The notes beneath the pieces were generated by a model that saw only the letters and a program-made list of their open reading frames with translations, did not search any database and was not told the DNA's origin. The position numbers and the translations under genes are program-made. A stretch of 52,650 bases of DNA, taken from positions 1 to 52,650 of the forward strand of contig JBJEJA010000021.1 in the NCBI GenBank assembly GCA_051877575.1, written 5' to 3'. Of this stretch, positions 9,678-18,279 are shown piece by piece. Numbering within the stretch: the first letter of the stretch is position 1; every line of letters starts with the position of its first letter. The DNA comes from UBA2882 sp051877575 (lineage in GTDB: Bacteria; Bacillota; Clostridia; Lachnospirales; Lachnospiraceae).

Positions 9678-10247
9678 TTATTGTTTTTGATTTCCCGGAC
9701 ATCCCTGACAGGAGGAGCAGCCGCCGGATGTTACTGCACTTGATGTTATGTCAACTTGCATATCCATTAAACTGGAGGGAGTTGCCAGCATACAGACAGC
9801 CTGAGAGGAAATGCCTTCTCCTGTTCCGGTAAAGCCCAGACCTTCTTCGGTAGTAGCTTTTATGTTAACCTGATTTATTTCGATTCCCAGGGCATCTGCA
9901 ATGTTTTTTTGCATTTCATCAATATAAGGGCGCATTTTGGGCTGCTGTGCGATGATCGTTGCATCAATGTTTTCAATAATAAAGCAATGCGCTTCCAAAA
10001 GTGCACCTGTTTTTTTCAACAGGCTGATGCTGGAAATTCCTTTATATTGTGGATCGGTATCAGGAAAATGCTTTCCGATATCTCCCAGAGCCGCAGCACC
10101 TAATAGCGCATCCATAATGGCATGGAGCAGGACATCCGCATCCGAATGTCCCAACAATCCCTTTTCGTATGGGATCTTTACGCCGCCGATAATCAAATCT
10201 CTGTTTTCGACTAATTTATGAACATCATAACCCATTCCGATTCTCAT
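9678..10247 (-). CDS. ispF: 2-C-methyl-D-erythritol 2,4-cyclodiphosphate synthase with Cys-rich C-terminal extension
   Basis: 189 residues. IspF cyclises CDP-methylerythritol phosphate in the non-mevalonate isoprenoid pathway. The family core is complete: MRIGMGYDVHKL (metal-binding Asp and His), LLGHSDADVLLHAIMDALLG (His ligand), DIGKHFPDTDP, and KATTEEGLGFTGTGEGI. The normal family length is about 155-160 residues; here some 30 extra residues follow, ending in SGGCSSCQGCPGNQKQ, with three cysteines in a CxxCxxC pattern. The ATG at 10247 has AAAGGA upstream; longer in-frame starts have no ribosome binding site and add a hydrophobic run not seen in the family. The other MEP genes are not in the window. 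Confidence 0.93.
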   Translation of the reverse strand: MRIGMGYDVHKLVENRDLIIGGVKIPYEKGLLGHSDADVLLHAIMDALLGAAALGDIGKHFPDTDPQYKGISSISLLKKTGALLEAHCFIIENIDATIIAQQPKMRPYIDEMQKNIADALGIEINQVNIKATTEEGLGFTGTGEGISSQAVCMLATPSSLMDMQVDITSSAVTSGGCSSCQGCPGNQKQ

Positions 10248-10326
10248 AATAAAAATCCTTTCTGTATCCTTTTTCATGGTACTGATAACAGTATAACCTA
10301 ACTTGACCGATCGTAACAGAGGAAAC

Positions 10327-10355
10327 TTGTTCATGACATAAAAAAATGTTATACT
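10327..10355 (+). promoter_or_regulatory. Probable sigma-A promoter for the 10415 membrane protein gene
   Basis: TTGTTC at 10327-10332, a 17-nt spacer, and TATACT at 10350-10355. It sits about 60 nt before the start codon and diverges from ispF. Confidence 0.6.
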
Positions 10356-10414
10356 AAAAAACACTATGCGGAATGAATATATGTAAGATACAGAATAGAA
10401 ACGGAGAAACATGG

Positions 10415-11989
10415 ATGAGAACTTTAGTTAGCCGTATAAAACAATATTGGAAGAAAATGTCAAAGGCAGATGTCATTGCCTTTTTTATACTGATCGGTTC
10501 TTCCGTTTTTTTTGCATATAAAACAGGTCTTCTGATATGCGGATGCTATTTTGCAGATGACCATGAGATCGTCAGACTGAATGCGATGATAAATGAAGAG
10601 GGGTTATTTCATACCTTGTGCGCGTGGATGTCAGCTGATATGCAGTTGCGTTTTCGTCCGGTATACTGGATCTTCCGTGTCATGGAATCATTTCTTTTCG
10701 GCAATCATATTATTTTATGGCACTTGCTCAAAGCCTGCGAAATCGGTTTTTGTTCCTTTTTGATGTATCTGTTTGCCCGGAAGATGAAACTCAATGTTTA
10801 TGTTTCCCTTCTGTTTTCCGTCATGAGCTTTTTGGGGACGCAGTGTGTCGTCATATTCCGACTGGGACCGCAGGAACCGTTGGCTATGATCTTTCTGTTT
10901 CTGGCACTTATTTTTGCTGTCCGCTGCCGGGAAAATGCAGACAGATGGAACCAAATTTGTTTCCTGATTTCCCTGACTCTGATGATGGGAGTGAAAGAAT
11001 CGTTTTTGCTGCTGGCACCTGTCGTTGTCTTCTTTTTGTGTTATATGGAGTGGAGAAAGAGTGAGGCGTTTGCGCTCAAAGAACATATGCAGGTCTTTCG
11101 GAAGTATCAAGGCATCCTGATTTATACAGTTCTCTTGTTTCTGGCGGGCATCGGTATGATTGTGTTTTACTGTGGTGTGGATTCGACGGGATACGCAGGT
11201 CTTGACAGTAGTTTTTCCGTAAAAGAATATTGTCAGCTGATATGGAAAATTTGGACGGGAAGTCTGAGCGTTTATCTGAAGATTTTTCTGTGTACATTCT
11301 TGTTATGCCTGGCCATGTGGATTTATCAGGCGGTCAGATTCAAACCGAAAAAAGCTCAATGGTTTTTCTTAAGAGTATGTGAACTGTTGATACCGTTATA
11401 TTTTATTTTAACCCAAAGCATTCTGCATGCTAAAAGCAACATGGACGAGCGCTATCTGCTTCCCTGTGTTACGGGCATTCTGATTTATGTGGTAATCTTT
11501 ACCTATGAGTATTTTAAACAATTGAATTGGAGCGCGGTTTTGTATCACATCGGGATTAGCGCCCTGTTTCTGTATTTGGCATTCAATAGTCAGATATTGG
11601 CTACAACCGAAAACTATGTTGTAGTATGCATTCACAATATGCAGATGCTGGATCGGGTGAACCGGCTGACGGAAGCTTATGACGGGACGGATACCGACAT
11701 CGTTATCTCCACGCAGTACGGTGAGTGGAATATGGCATTTTCGGCTTTTATGGAAGAATTATACGGAGTGCATAACGTATATGCCCTTCCGCAGACAGAT
11801 TCCGGAGACGGTCTCGCTTATGACCGCTATTTGTCTGAGGGAGAAGAGAAGAACGGGATTGAAATAACGGATGCGGATATTTATATTGCACAGAGCGAAT
11901 ATTTACCACAGAAATTAAGAGAAAAAGGTGTGGAGCCGGATGAGTTTTCCCAAGAAGTATTCGGATATTATATTGTCTATTACCGATAG
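10415..11989 (+). CDS. Polytopic membrane protein, possible GT-C glycosyltransferase-like
   Basis: 524 residues. After a short basic cytoplasmic N-terminus there are about ten hydrophobic segments up to residue ~400, then a soluble C-terminal part of ~130 residues. The first external loop carries FADDHEIVRLNAM, an acidic/His motif in the place where GT-C glycosyltransferases (PMT/ArnT-like) keep catalytic Asp/Glu, followed by RFRPVYWIFR. The family is not certain and no substrate can be named. The start at 10415 has GGAG 8 nt upstream; an earlier in-frame ATG at 10373 lacks one. The gene stands alone between ispF and the tRNA pair. Confidence 0.6.
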   Translation: MRTLVSRIKQYWKKMSKADVIAFFILIGSSVFFAYKTGLLICGCYFADDHEIVRLNAMINEEGLFHTLCAWMSADMQLRFRPVYWIFRVMESFLFGNHIILWHLLKACEIGFCSFLMYLFARKMKLNVYVSLLFSVMSFLGTQCVVIFRLGPQEPLAMIFLFLALIFAVRCRENADRWNQICFLISLTLMMGVKESFLLLAPVVVFFLCYMEWRKSEAFALKEHMQVFRKYQGILIYTVLLFLAGIGMIVFYCGVDSTGYAGLDSSFSVKEYCQLIWKIWTGSLSVYLKIFLCTFLLCLAMWIYQAVRFKPKKAQWFFLRVCELLIPLYFILTQSILHAKSNMDERYLLPCVTGILIYVVIFTYEYFKQLNWSAVLYHIGISALFLYLAFNSQILATTENYVVVCIHNMQMLDRVNRLTEAYDGTDTDIVISTQYGEWNMAFSAFMEELYGVHNVYALPQTDSGDGLAYDRYLSEGEEKNGIEITDADIYIAQSEYLPQKLREKGVEPDEFSQEVFGYYIVYYR

Positions 11990-12077
11990 GACTGTGTGAA
12001 ATGATGACAAATTAGGAAACGTCAGGTTTTCGGAAGAATATATATAAAATTTTCGGTAAAATTTTCAAAGAAAAAAC

Positions 12078-12107
12078 TTGACAAGCCTACCTGTCTCATT
12101 ATATACT
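12078..12107 (+). promoter_or_regulatory. Promoter of the tRNA-Val/tRNA-Met pair
   Basis: TTGACA at 12078-12083, 18-nt spacer, TATACT at 12102-12107, about 37 nt before the first mature tRNA base. Confidence 0.8.
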
Positions 12108-12143
12108 AGCAAAGCGGGTTGTGAAAACGGCCCGGTTAGAAAT

Positions 12144-12216
12144 GGGATCTTAGCTCAGCTGGGAGAGCATCTGCCTTACAAGCAGAGGGTCATAGGTTCG
12201 AGCCCTATAGGTCCCA
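12144..12216 (+). tRNA. tRNA-Val (anticodon TAC)
   Basis: 73 nt. The acceptor stem GGGATCT pairs with AGGTCCC (one G-U), the discriminator is A, the anticodon loop is CTTACAA, and the T loop has GGTTCGAGCC. No CCA is encoded. Confidence 0.95.
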
Positions 12217-12223
12217 TTTATAT

Positions 12224-12297
12224 GGCGAGATAGCTCAGTTGGCTAGAGCATACGGTTCATACCCGTAGTGTCGAGGGTTCAAATCCCCCTCTCGCTA
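12224..12297 (+). tRNA. tRNA-Met (anticodon CAT), probably elongator
   Basis: 74 nt. Acceptor GGCGAGA pairs with TCTCGCT with a G-U at 1-72; anticodon loop TTCATAC; T arm GGGTTCAAATCCC. The paired acceptor end argues against an initiator tRNA. A lysidine-modified tRNA-Ile reading AUA has the same genomic anticodon and cannot be excluded by eye. It is 7 nt after tRNA-Val. Confidence 0.92.
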
Positions 12298-12303
12298 CTA
12301 AAA

Positions 12304-12337
12304 AAAGAATCACATCACAGATGTGGTTCTTTTTTGT
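12304..12337 (+). terminator. Rho-independent terminator of the tRNA operon
   Basis: AAGAATCACATC and GATGTGGTTCTT form a stem with a 3-nt loop, followed by a T run. It could also serve the convergent gene ending at 12356. Confidence 0.85.
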
Positions 12338-12355
12338 TTTGAATGAAATTCGTAT

Positions 12356-12841
12356 TCATTGTTTGTTTGCTGTCTGCAAAGCGGAAGATCCGTTTGCTCC
12401 ATTCGCTTTTCTTTCCGGAAGTCTCAAAAATTCTTTGCCGAATATTTTGTAATACGGCTGTTCCCTTTCTCCACAGACATAGTACCAGTAGCCGTCGCAG
12501 AAAAATATCCCTGCAAGCCCGATGATCAGAGCCCATGCAAGCACAAAAAACGCATTGCACTGTCCCCAGAAGAACGTAAACGGCAGATCGCTGTAATCCC
12601 AGACATTTAGTCCCAGCTTTACATTGACGATCAATCCGGTGATGCCCTCGCCGAGTGTGCATAAAACGGTGGAAATCAGTACCCGCAAAATATAGTCCGG
12701 TTTGTGAATATATAAATGATCAGGCAGATTAATGCAGTATACACCCAGAAAACCGCTTAGCAGAAACATGGAATAGTGCGTATAGCCCCGATAGATTAAC
12801 TCAATAAAGCAATAGATATATCCGCATAATACAAACAACAT
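12356..12841 (-). CDS. Small polytopic membrane protein, putative ABC transporter permease type IV (PF06541-like)
   Basis: 161 residues with about four hydrophobic segments and a charged C-terminal tail. The segment GLNVWDYSDLPFTFFWG resembles the conserved WDYS-LP stretch of the PF06541 family (putative ABC-transporter type IV/CmpB), which usually lacks an ATPase partner; none is adjacent here. The function is unknown. It is convergent with the tRNA pair. A purine-rich GGAGG-like stretch lies about 30-45 nt upstream of the start, with no well-spaced ribosome binding site, so the start is uncertain. Confidence 0.6.
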   Translation of the reverse strand: MLFVLCGYIYCFIELIYRGYTHYSMFLLSGFLGVYCINLPDHLYIHKPDYILRVLISTVLCTLGEGITGLIVNVKLGLNVWDYSDLPFTFFWGQCNAFFVLAWALIIGLAGIFFCDGYWYYVCGEREQPYYKIFGKEFLRLPERKANGANGSSALQTANKQ

Positions 12842-12963
12842 TATTTTTTGTAAGAAGTGTTTATAAAGATTCAGATTTTCACCTCCTTTTTACTTGATTT
12901 AGTTTCTCTGCTTTTTGCATATTTATGTCTGTTTGTCTCATACTATTTTCGAGGTGACAAACT

Positions 12964-13110
12964 ATGAATAAAGAAATACGTGAGAAAGAAAATCAGAAAA
13001 AATCCAAAGAAAAATTCAACAGCATTACGCAGAAGGTGAAGCCGGAAAACCAGAATCAGACCCATAATGTCAGGTCTGAGGCAGTTGAACCGAAAATCAG
13101 ACAGGTATAG
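12964..13110 (+). CDS. 48-residue highly charged protein
   Basis: Begins MNKEIREKENQKKSKEKFN and ends EPKIRQV; rich in Lys, Glu, Gln and Asn, without Cys or hydrophobic stretches, so probably soluble and poorly ordered. GAGGTGA stands 6 nt before the ATG, which makes translation likely. It is not recognisable as a named family. It lies between a divergent membrane protein and the second EAL gene, about 108 nt before the latter. Confidence 0.65.
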   Translation: MNKEIREKENQKKSKEKFNSITQKVKPENQNQTHNVRSEAVEPKIRQV

Positions 13111-13218
13111 GAAATCCCGGGTTAAATAATGCCGCCGGACAATGACAATCCCGCCTTTTTATGCTATGATATAAGTACTTCTGGAAATGCAATACAAAAG
13201 TAAAAGGGGGTATCGGGT

Positions 13219-14907
13219 ATGGAAATCAAAGAAACGAACAGCCGGATAGCCAATCCGGCGTTGATTGCTTTTTTTAACACGCTTTTTGAGGCACCGGTCA
13301 ATTTAAAAAAATGTCTTGAAATATCCGGTAAGGCTATAGGATATCTGGCGGAAGAACTGCCCATCGGGAAGGTGGAAGCCCGGACGAATACGCCTGCCAA
13401 CAGAATGATGCCGGATGGCGATAGAAGGAATATGATTTTGTATCAATGCGGTGAAACGGAGACAAAGGGGAGCGTTTATCTGGAGTTTGAGACAGAGCTG
13501 GGCGGGAGAGCATCCATAGAGATCTATGCACCCAGGGGACATGAGTACAGCGGACAGGAAAGACAGGATCTGGAATTCGTCGCAAAGCAATTGTTTGTGT
13601 TTATCGGCAGAGCCAGAGCGAGCATGATGTTTACCCGTGTTATCAGTGAGGACGGACTGACGGGCATTCCCAATCTGACGACGTTTTATGCCCATGGAAA
13701 TCGTCTGATTACCAAAGGAAAACTGTCCAGATATGATGCTTTTTATTTTAATGTCAGAAATTTCAAGTATATCAACCGTATGGTGGATTATCAGGGTGGG
13801 GATTCTGTTATGATCCAGTATGCACATCAGGTATGTGATTTTCTGATAGAGGACGAGATGGTTGCAAGGCTGGGCGGTGACAATTATGTTGCATTGATCA
13901 GGCGTGACCGTACGAAAGCTTTTTTACAATATTTAAAAGATGTCATGGTTGAGGTGGAAACCTCTGCCGGAAAGCAGCAGATCAATCTGGGGGCGGTGTG
14001 CGGTATTTATGAAATCGAGTCATCCGTAACGCAGATGAGTGATGTGATGACAGCCATTTCTACGGCGGTACAGGCAGCAAAGCAGATTTATAAACAGGAA
14101 TATGTATATTATACCCCGGAGTTGTCAGAGCGGATATTGTATGAGAAAAAGGTTGCCCAGGAGTTTGTGGAAAATATGGCGGATGGAAAGTTTATCACGT
14201 ATCTTCAGCCCAAAATCGACCTGAGTAACGGAAGCATCTGCGGTGCCGAGGCGCTGGCAAGATGGAAGTATCAGGGCAAAGTGGTGAATCCCGAATGGTT
14301 TATTCCCATGCTGGAAAAAGATGGTGCCGTCTGTATGCTGGATTTTGAAATTCTGCGGCAGGTATGCAACCTGATTGCCCAATGGAAAAAACGTGGGGAG
14401 GAGCCGGTCAGGATTTCGGTCAATTTATCCGGTTGGAACCTTCACAGCAAGACATTGGTAGAAGATATCATGGAAATTCTCCGGGAATACGACGTAGAAC
14501 CGAAGTACATAGAGATTGAATTGACGGAAACCATGGATTACAGAGAGTATTCCATTATGATGGAGCTTTTTAAGGAACTGAAAAAGAACGGTCTGACTAC
14601 CTCCATAGACAATTTCGGGTTGGGCTTTTCCTCTCTGAATATGATCAAAGATCTGGATGTGGATGTATTAAAGCTGGACAGACAGATTGTTTCAGAGATG
14701 GATGGAGAGGAAGGCTTTAAAAATCAGGCTATGATCGAGAATATTATCGATATGGCCAAGAAGATGAATATGAAAGTATTGGCTGAAGGTGTGGAGACCA
14801 CAAAACAGCGGGATTTCCTGATTCGTGCAAAGTGTGATATCGCCCAGGGATTTTTATATGCTTCACCGATGCGGATCGATGAATTTGAGAGGAGAATTTA
14901 CCGGTAA
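13219..14907 (+). CDS. Cytoplasmic GGDEF-EAL protein with substituted active-site residues
   Basis: 562 residues, no transmembrane segment. The N-terminal ~135 residues look like a GAF-type sensor fold. The GGDEF domain (about 150-300) reads RLGGDNY near 219-223, so the cyclase signature is degenerate. The EAL domain (about 310-560) keeps EALARW (Glu344), the Asn of SVNLSGWN, ELTET, KLDRQ, EGVETTKQ and QGFLYASP, but the usual metal-binding DDFG reads DNFG: Asp464 is kept and the second Asp is Asn465. Catalysis may thus be weak or absent, leaving a c-di-GMP-binding role. AAAGGGGG lies before the ATG. No partner gene adjoins. Confidence 0.88.
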   Translation: MEIKETNSRIANPALIAFFNTLFEAPVNLKKCLEISGKAIGYLAEELPIGKVEARTNTPANRMMPDGDRRNMILYQCGETETKGSVYLEFETELGGRASIEIYAPRGHEYSGQERQDLEFVAKQLFVFIGRARASMMFTRVISEDGLTGIPNLTTFYAHGNRLITKGKLSRYDAFYFNVRNFKYINRMVDYQGGDSVMIQYAHQVCDFLIEDEMVARLGGDNYVALIRRDRTKAFLQYLKDVMVEVETSAGKQQINLGAVCGIYEIESSVTQMSDVMTAISTAVQAAKQIYKQEYVYYTPELSERILYEKKVAQEFVENMADGKFITYLQPKIDLSNGSICGAEALARWKYQGKVVNPEWFIPMLEKDGAVCMLDFEILRQVCNLIAQWKKRGEEPVRISVNLSGWNLHSKTLVEDIMEILREYDVEPKYIEIELTETMDYREYSIMMELFKELKKNGLTTSIDNFGLGFSSLNMIKDLDVDVLKLDRQIVSEMDGEEGFKNQAMIENIIDMAKKMNMKVLAEGVETTKQRDFLIRAKCDIAQGFLYASPMRIDEFERRIYR

Positions 14908-15016
14908 AAATAATGATTTGAGATTTTCCATAAATATATATGCTCCAAAACGTATCTATATTATGAAAGAAACTGTTTATGCAAAATGCAGTACATAAAC
15001 ACAGGGAGGAATGGAT

Positions 15017-16072
15017 ATGAAGAGAAGAACAGGTATATGGAAAAGAGCGGCGATTTTGGGAATCGCAGCAATTCTGATGACGGGATGCGGCTCAAACAAG
15101 AGTGAGGTCATGATGGAGTACGCAGAAACCGAAATGGCAGAGAGTGCTGCGTATGATGCCGGGGGCAGCGATTATCTGAGCGATGACATCTATGCGGAAG
15201 AAGCGGTAGAGGAGGAAGGAACGTCAACGCAAAAGACAACCGTAGAAGAAAATGCGGCAGAGAGCGACCGGAAGCTGATACGGAATGTCAACATGGAAGT
15301 GGAGACGGAAACTTTTGACGAGCTTTTGAATACCGTGGAAGCCAGGACCAAAAACCTGGGCGGGTATATTGAAAACAGTTATACATACAACGGCAGCAGT
15401 TATTATGGCAGAACAGACAGAACCGCAAGCATGACCATCCGTATTCCTGCGGAAAAACTGGATGAGTTTTTATCGGCAGTATCGGATGTATCCAATGTGA
15501 TCAGCCGTAATGAGAGTGTGACGGACATTACCCTGCAGTATGTGGATATGGAAAGCCATAAAAAAGCACTTCAGGCGGAAGAAAGCCGTCTGTTGGAATT
15601 GATGGAGCAGGCAGAGAGCATTGAGGACATCATCACATTGGAAAGCCGCCTTTCGGAAGTCCGCTATCAGATAGAGAGTATGGAATCCCAGCTTCGCACT
15701 TACGATAATAAGGTTTCCTACAGCACGGTGTATTTGGATATCAATGAAGTGACAAAACTGACTCCTGTCAAAGAGCAGAGCGTCGGAGAAAAAATAGCCA
15801 CGGGCTTTATGGAGAGTCTGTACGGAGTAGGGAACGGATTGCTCAATTTTGCAATCGGATTGATCATTCGTCTGCCGTATTTGGTAGTGTGGGCAGTTGT
15901 GATCATTGCCGTTGTGATGATCGTAAAAGGCATCAGACGCAAAAAGAAAATGAAAAAAATGTCTGCAGATATGACGGTACAGAAACAGGTAAATGCAGAA
16001 AACATGCAGGAAAATGCTGTGTATGGAGTCGGTACAGGGGCTGATGGAGAACAAGATGGTAGTAGAAAGTAA
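15017..16072 (+). CDS. DUF4349 domain lipoprotein
   Basis: 351 residues. A lipoprotein signal ends in LMTGC (Cys24). After an acidic, Ser/Glu-rich linker comes the DUF4349 domain: RKLIRNVNMEVETETFDEL, IRIPAEKLDEFLSAV, a coiled coil around residues 175-225 (SHKKALQAEESRLLELMEQ), VSYSTVYLDI, then a transmembrane helix at about 285-308 and a basic cytoplasmic tail. The function is unknown in this family. The ATG at 15017 fits GGGAGGA 7 nt upstream better than the ATG at 15011. The 3' end overlaps the next gene by 17 bp. Confidence 0.88.
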   Translation: MKRRTGIWKRAAILGIAAILMTGCGSNKSEVMMEYAETEMAESAAYDAGGSDYLSDDIYAEEAVEEEGTSTQKTTVEENAAESDRKLIRNVNMEVETETFDELLNTVEARTKNLGGYIENSYTYNGSSYYGRTDRTASMTIRIPAEKLDEFLSAVSDVSNVISRNESVTDITLQYVDMESHKKALQAEESRLLELMEQAESIEDIITLESRLSEVRYQIESMESQLRTYDNKVSYSTVYLDINEVTKLTPVKEQSVGEKIATGFMESLYGVGNGLLNFAIGLIIRLPYLVVWAVVIIAVVMIVKGIRRKKKMKKMSADMTVQKQVNAENMQENAVYGVGTGADGEQDGSRK

Positions 16073-16391
16073 AGATTTATATCTATTGGAACATTACGAA
16101 TACGGAGAGGCGTTTTACGGAAGCGTCGGCGGCATGAATTACCGGGTCAACCGCAATCCCATGAAGCATGTGAAGTTTGCTCCTGTGGAGGAAAAGATGA
16201 ATGCCACCCTGATTGCTTATGTGTGGCCGGGACCCAAGTGTTTTGCAAAGACGGAACCGGAAAAAATCCTTTCCAAAGAATTTCCCTATTCCAATGAGGG
16301 AAAAGAAGAAGCGGCGGCATGGATTTCGGAACAGTACGAAAGCCGGAAAGCGGAATGGGATGATGTTGCTGCCAAAGGACTTCTTGGATAA
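16056..16391 (+). CDS. Hypothetical protein coupled to the DUF4349 gene
   Basis: 111 residues, soluble, with aromatic and acidic content: HYEYGEAFYGSVGGMNYRVNR..., TLIAYVWPGPKCFAKT, and a helical C-terminus EAAAWISEQYESRKAEWD. No named domain is recognised. The ATG at 16056 was chosen because GGAG lies 8 nt upstream, inside the end of the DUF4349 gene; the 17-bp overlap points to translational coupling. The ABC-F gene follows after 38 nt. Confidence 0.7.
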   Translation: MVVESKDLYLLEHYEYGEAFYGSVGGMNYRVNRNPMKHVKFAPVEEKMNATLIAYVWPGPKCFAKTEPEKILSKEFPYSNEGKEEAAAWISEQYESRKAEWDDVAAKGLLG

Positions 16392-16429
16392 TCGGACAGC
16401 AATGAGTATGACAAAAGGCGGATACAGAA

Positions 16430-18235
16430 ATGAATATCATTACCGTAGATGAGATCACAAAAGCATACGGAGAAAGAAAAATATTTGACAGGGCATCCTT
16501 CTTTTTGCAGGAGGGCGAAAAGGCGGGCGTCCTTGGTATCAACGGGACGGGGAAATCCACATTGTTAAAGATGATCGTGGGAGTGGACGAACCGGACAGC
16601 GGAACCATCATCCGCGCAAAGGGGAAGGTGATTTCTTACCTTCCCCAAAATCCTGTATTCCGGGACGAGGATACGCTGATCGATGCGGTTTTAAGGGACT
16701 CGGGGCATCAGGAAAGCGATGCAAAAGCTATGCTGACAAGGCTGGGAGTCGTGGATTTCGGGCAGACCTGCGGGCAACTGTCGGGTGGTGAACGGAAAAG
16801 GCTGGCACTGGTCAGAACACTGCTGGCACCGGCGGATATCCTGGTGTTGGATGAGCCCACCAACCATCTGGATCAGGAAATGGCGGACTGGCTGGAGGAT
16901 ACATTAAAGAAATTCAAAGGCTCTCTGATCATGATCACTCATGACCGGTATTTTCTGGACAGCGTATGCAACCGGATCATTGAAGTGGATAAAGGCAGGA
17001 TATATTCTTATGAAGCAAATTATGAAGGGTATCTTTCACTGAAGGCAGAGCGGGAAGAAATGGCTGCCGCATCGGATCGGAAGCGGCATTCCATTTTGCG
17101 GACGGAACTTGAGTGGGTAAAGCGTGGTGCAAGAGCCCGTTCTACCAAGCAGAAGGCGCGCTTGGAGCGGTTTGAGCAACTTTCCCGTATGCCGGATGCG
17201 GCAAAGGACGGCACTGTGGAGCTGGGAAGCGTAAAAAGCAGACTGGGCAAAACAACCGTGGAGCTGCACGATATCAGTAAAGCTTACGGAGATCAGGTGC
17301 TGATCAAAGATTTCACTTATTTGTTTTTAAGAAATGATCGTGTGGGCTTCATGGGGCACAACGGCTGCGGCAAATCCACATTGATGAAGATCATCATGGG
17401 GCAGGTAATGCCCGATACGGGATATGTGGAAATCGGTCAGACCGTCAAAATCGGATATTTTGCACAGGAAATCAGCGATGAAGAGATGAAACCGGATCAG
17501 AAGGTTATCGATTATATCCGGGATGTGGCGGAATATGTGGAGACGGAAGACGGCAAGATCTCTGCGGCAAGACTTCTGGAAAAATTTCTGTTTGCGGGGG
17601 AAGATCAGTACGGTCCGGTGGGAAAGCTGTCCGGCGGACAAAGGCGGAGACTGTATCTTTGCAAGGTTTTGATGGGTGCACCCAATGTGCTGATCCTGGA
17701 CGAGCCCACCAATGATCTGGATATTACGACGTTGACGATCCTTGAAGATTATCTGGATCACTTTCCGGGAATCGTCATGGTTGTTTCTCACGACCGTTAT
17801 TTTCTGGACAGAATTGTAGGCAGAATGTTTATTTTTGAGGAAAACGGAAGGCTGCGGCAGTCCGAAGGCGGATATACCGATTATCGGAACAGGCTGTTAT
17901 TAGAGAAACAGTCTGCAGAGAGTATGAGCGGATCTGTGGGAGAGAAAAGAACAAATGCCGGAGCCGGAGAAAAACCGAAATGGAATGCCGGACGGGAAAG
18001 AAAACTGAAATTTACCTATCAGGAGCAGAAGGATTATGAGACCATAGAAACGGAGATTGCAGCTTTAGAAGAAAAGATAGAGCAGATTGATGGGGATATG
18101 GTAAAGTATGCCAGAGATTTTGTGAAACTGAAAGAGCTTAACGAGGAAAAGGAAAATGCAGAAACGGCACTGGAAGAAAAAATGGAGCGATGGATGTATC
18201 TGGAAGAGCTGGCGGCAAAAATCAAAGAGCAATAA
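16430..18235 (+). CDS. ABC-F family ATPase (Uup-like)
   Basis: 601 residues. Two ATPase cassettes and no membrane domain: Walker A GINGTGKST (~residue 36) and GHNGCGKST (~310), signatures LSGGE and LSGGQ, Walker B LVLDEPTNHLD and LILDEPTNDLD. The interdomain linker (ELEWVKRGARARSTKQKARL) has the basic pattern of the Uup branch, and a C-terminal coiled coil spans about 525-600. ABC-F proteins act on ribosomes at the tRNA exit/P site; some give antibiotic protection, but nothing here points to resistance. The start codon follows a GGCGGATAC stretch; spacing is acceptable but weak. Confidence 0.93.
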   Translation: MNIITVDEITKAYGERKIFDRASFFLQEGEKAGVLGINGTGKSTLLKMIVGVDEPDSGTIIRAKGKVISYLPQNPVFRDEDTLIDAVLRDSGHQESDAKAMLTRLGVVDFGQTCGQLSGGERKRLALVRTLLAPADILVLDEPTNHLDQEMADWLEDTLKKFKGSLIMITHDRYFLDSVCNRIIEVDKGRIYSYEANYEGYLSLKAEREEMAAASDRKRHSILRTELEWVKRGARARSTKQKARLERFEQLSRMPDAAKDGTVELGSVKSRLGKTTVELHDISKAYGDQVLIKDFTYLFLRNDRVGFMGHNGCGKSTLMKIIMGQVMPDTGYVEIGQTVKIGYFAQEISDEEMKPDQKVIDYIRDVAEYVETEDGKISAARLLEKFLFAGEDQYGPVGKLSGGQRRRLYLCKVLMGAPNVLILDEPTNDLDITTLTILEDYLDHFPGIVMVVSHDRYFLDRIVGRMFIFEENGRLRQSEGGYTDYRNRLLLEKQSAESMSGSVGEKRTNAGAGEKPKWNAGRERKLKFTYQEQKDYETIETEIAALEEKIEQIDGDMVKYARDFVKLKELNEEKENAETALEEKMERWMYLEELAAKIKEQ

Positions 18236-18241
18236 AATCAG

Positions 18242-18270
18242 TTGACAAAACCCGTTTTTTTGCATATTCT
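18242..18270 (+). promoter_or_regulatory. Promoter of the T-box-controlled cysE-cysS transcript
   Basis: TTGACA at 18242-18247, 17-nt spacer, TATTCT at 18265-18270; transcription would start shortly before the T-box stem I. Confidence 0.8.
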
Positions 18271-18279
18271 ATAAAAAGA

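Noticed and set aside
16430..18235. Antibiotic-resistance ABC-F protein
   Set aside because: The interdomain linker is of the Uup type, and resistance ABC-F proteins have a longer, different linker; no resistance context.
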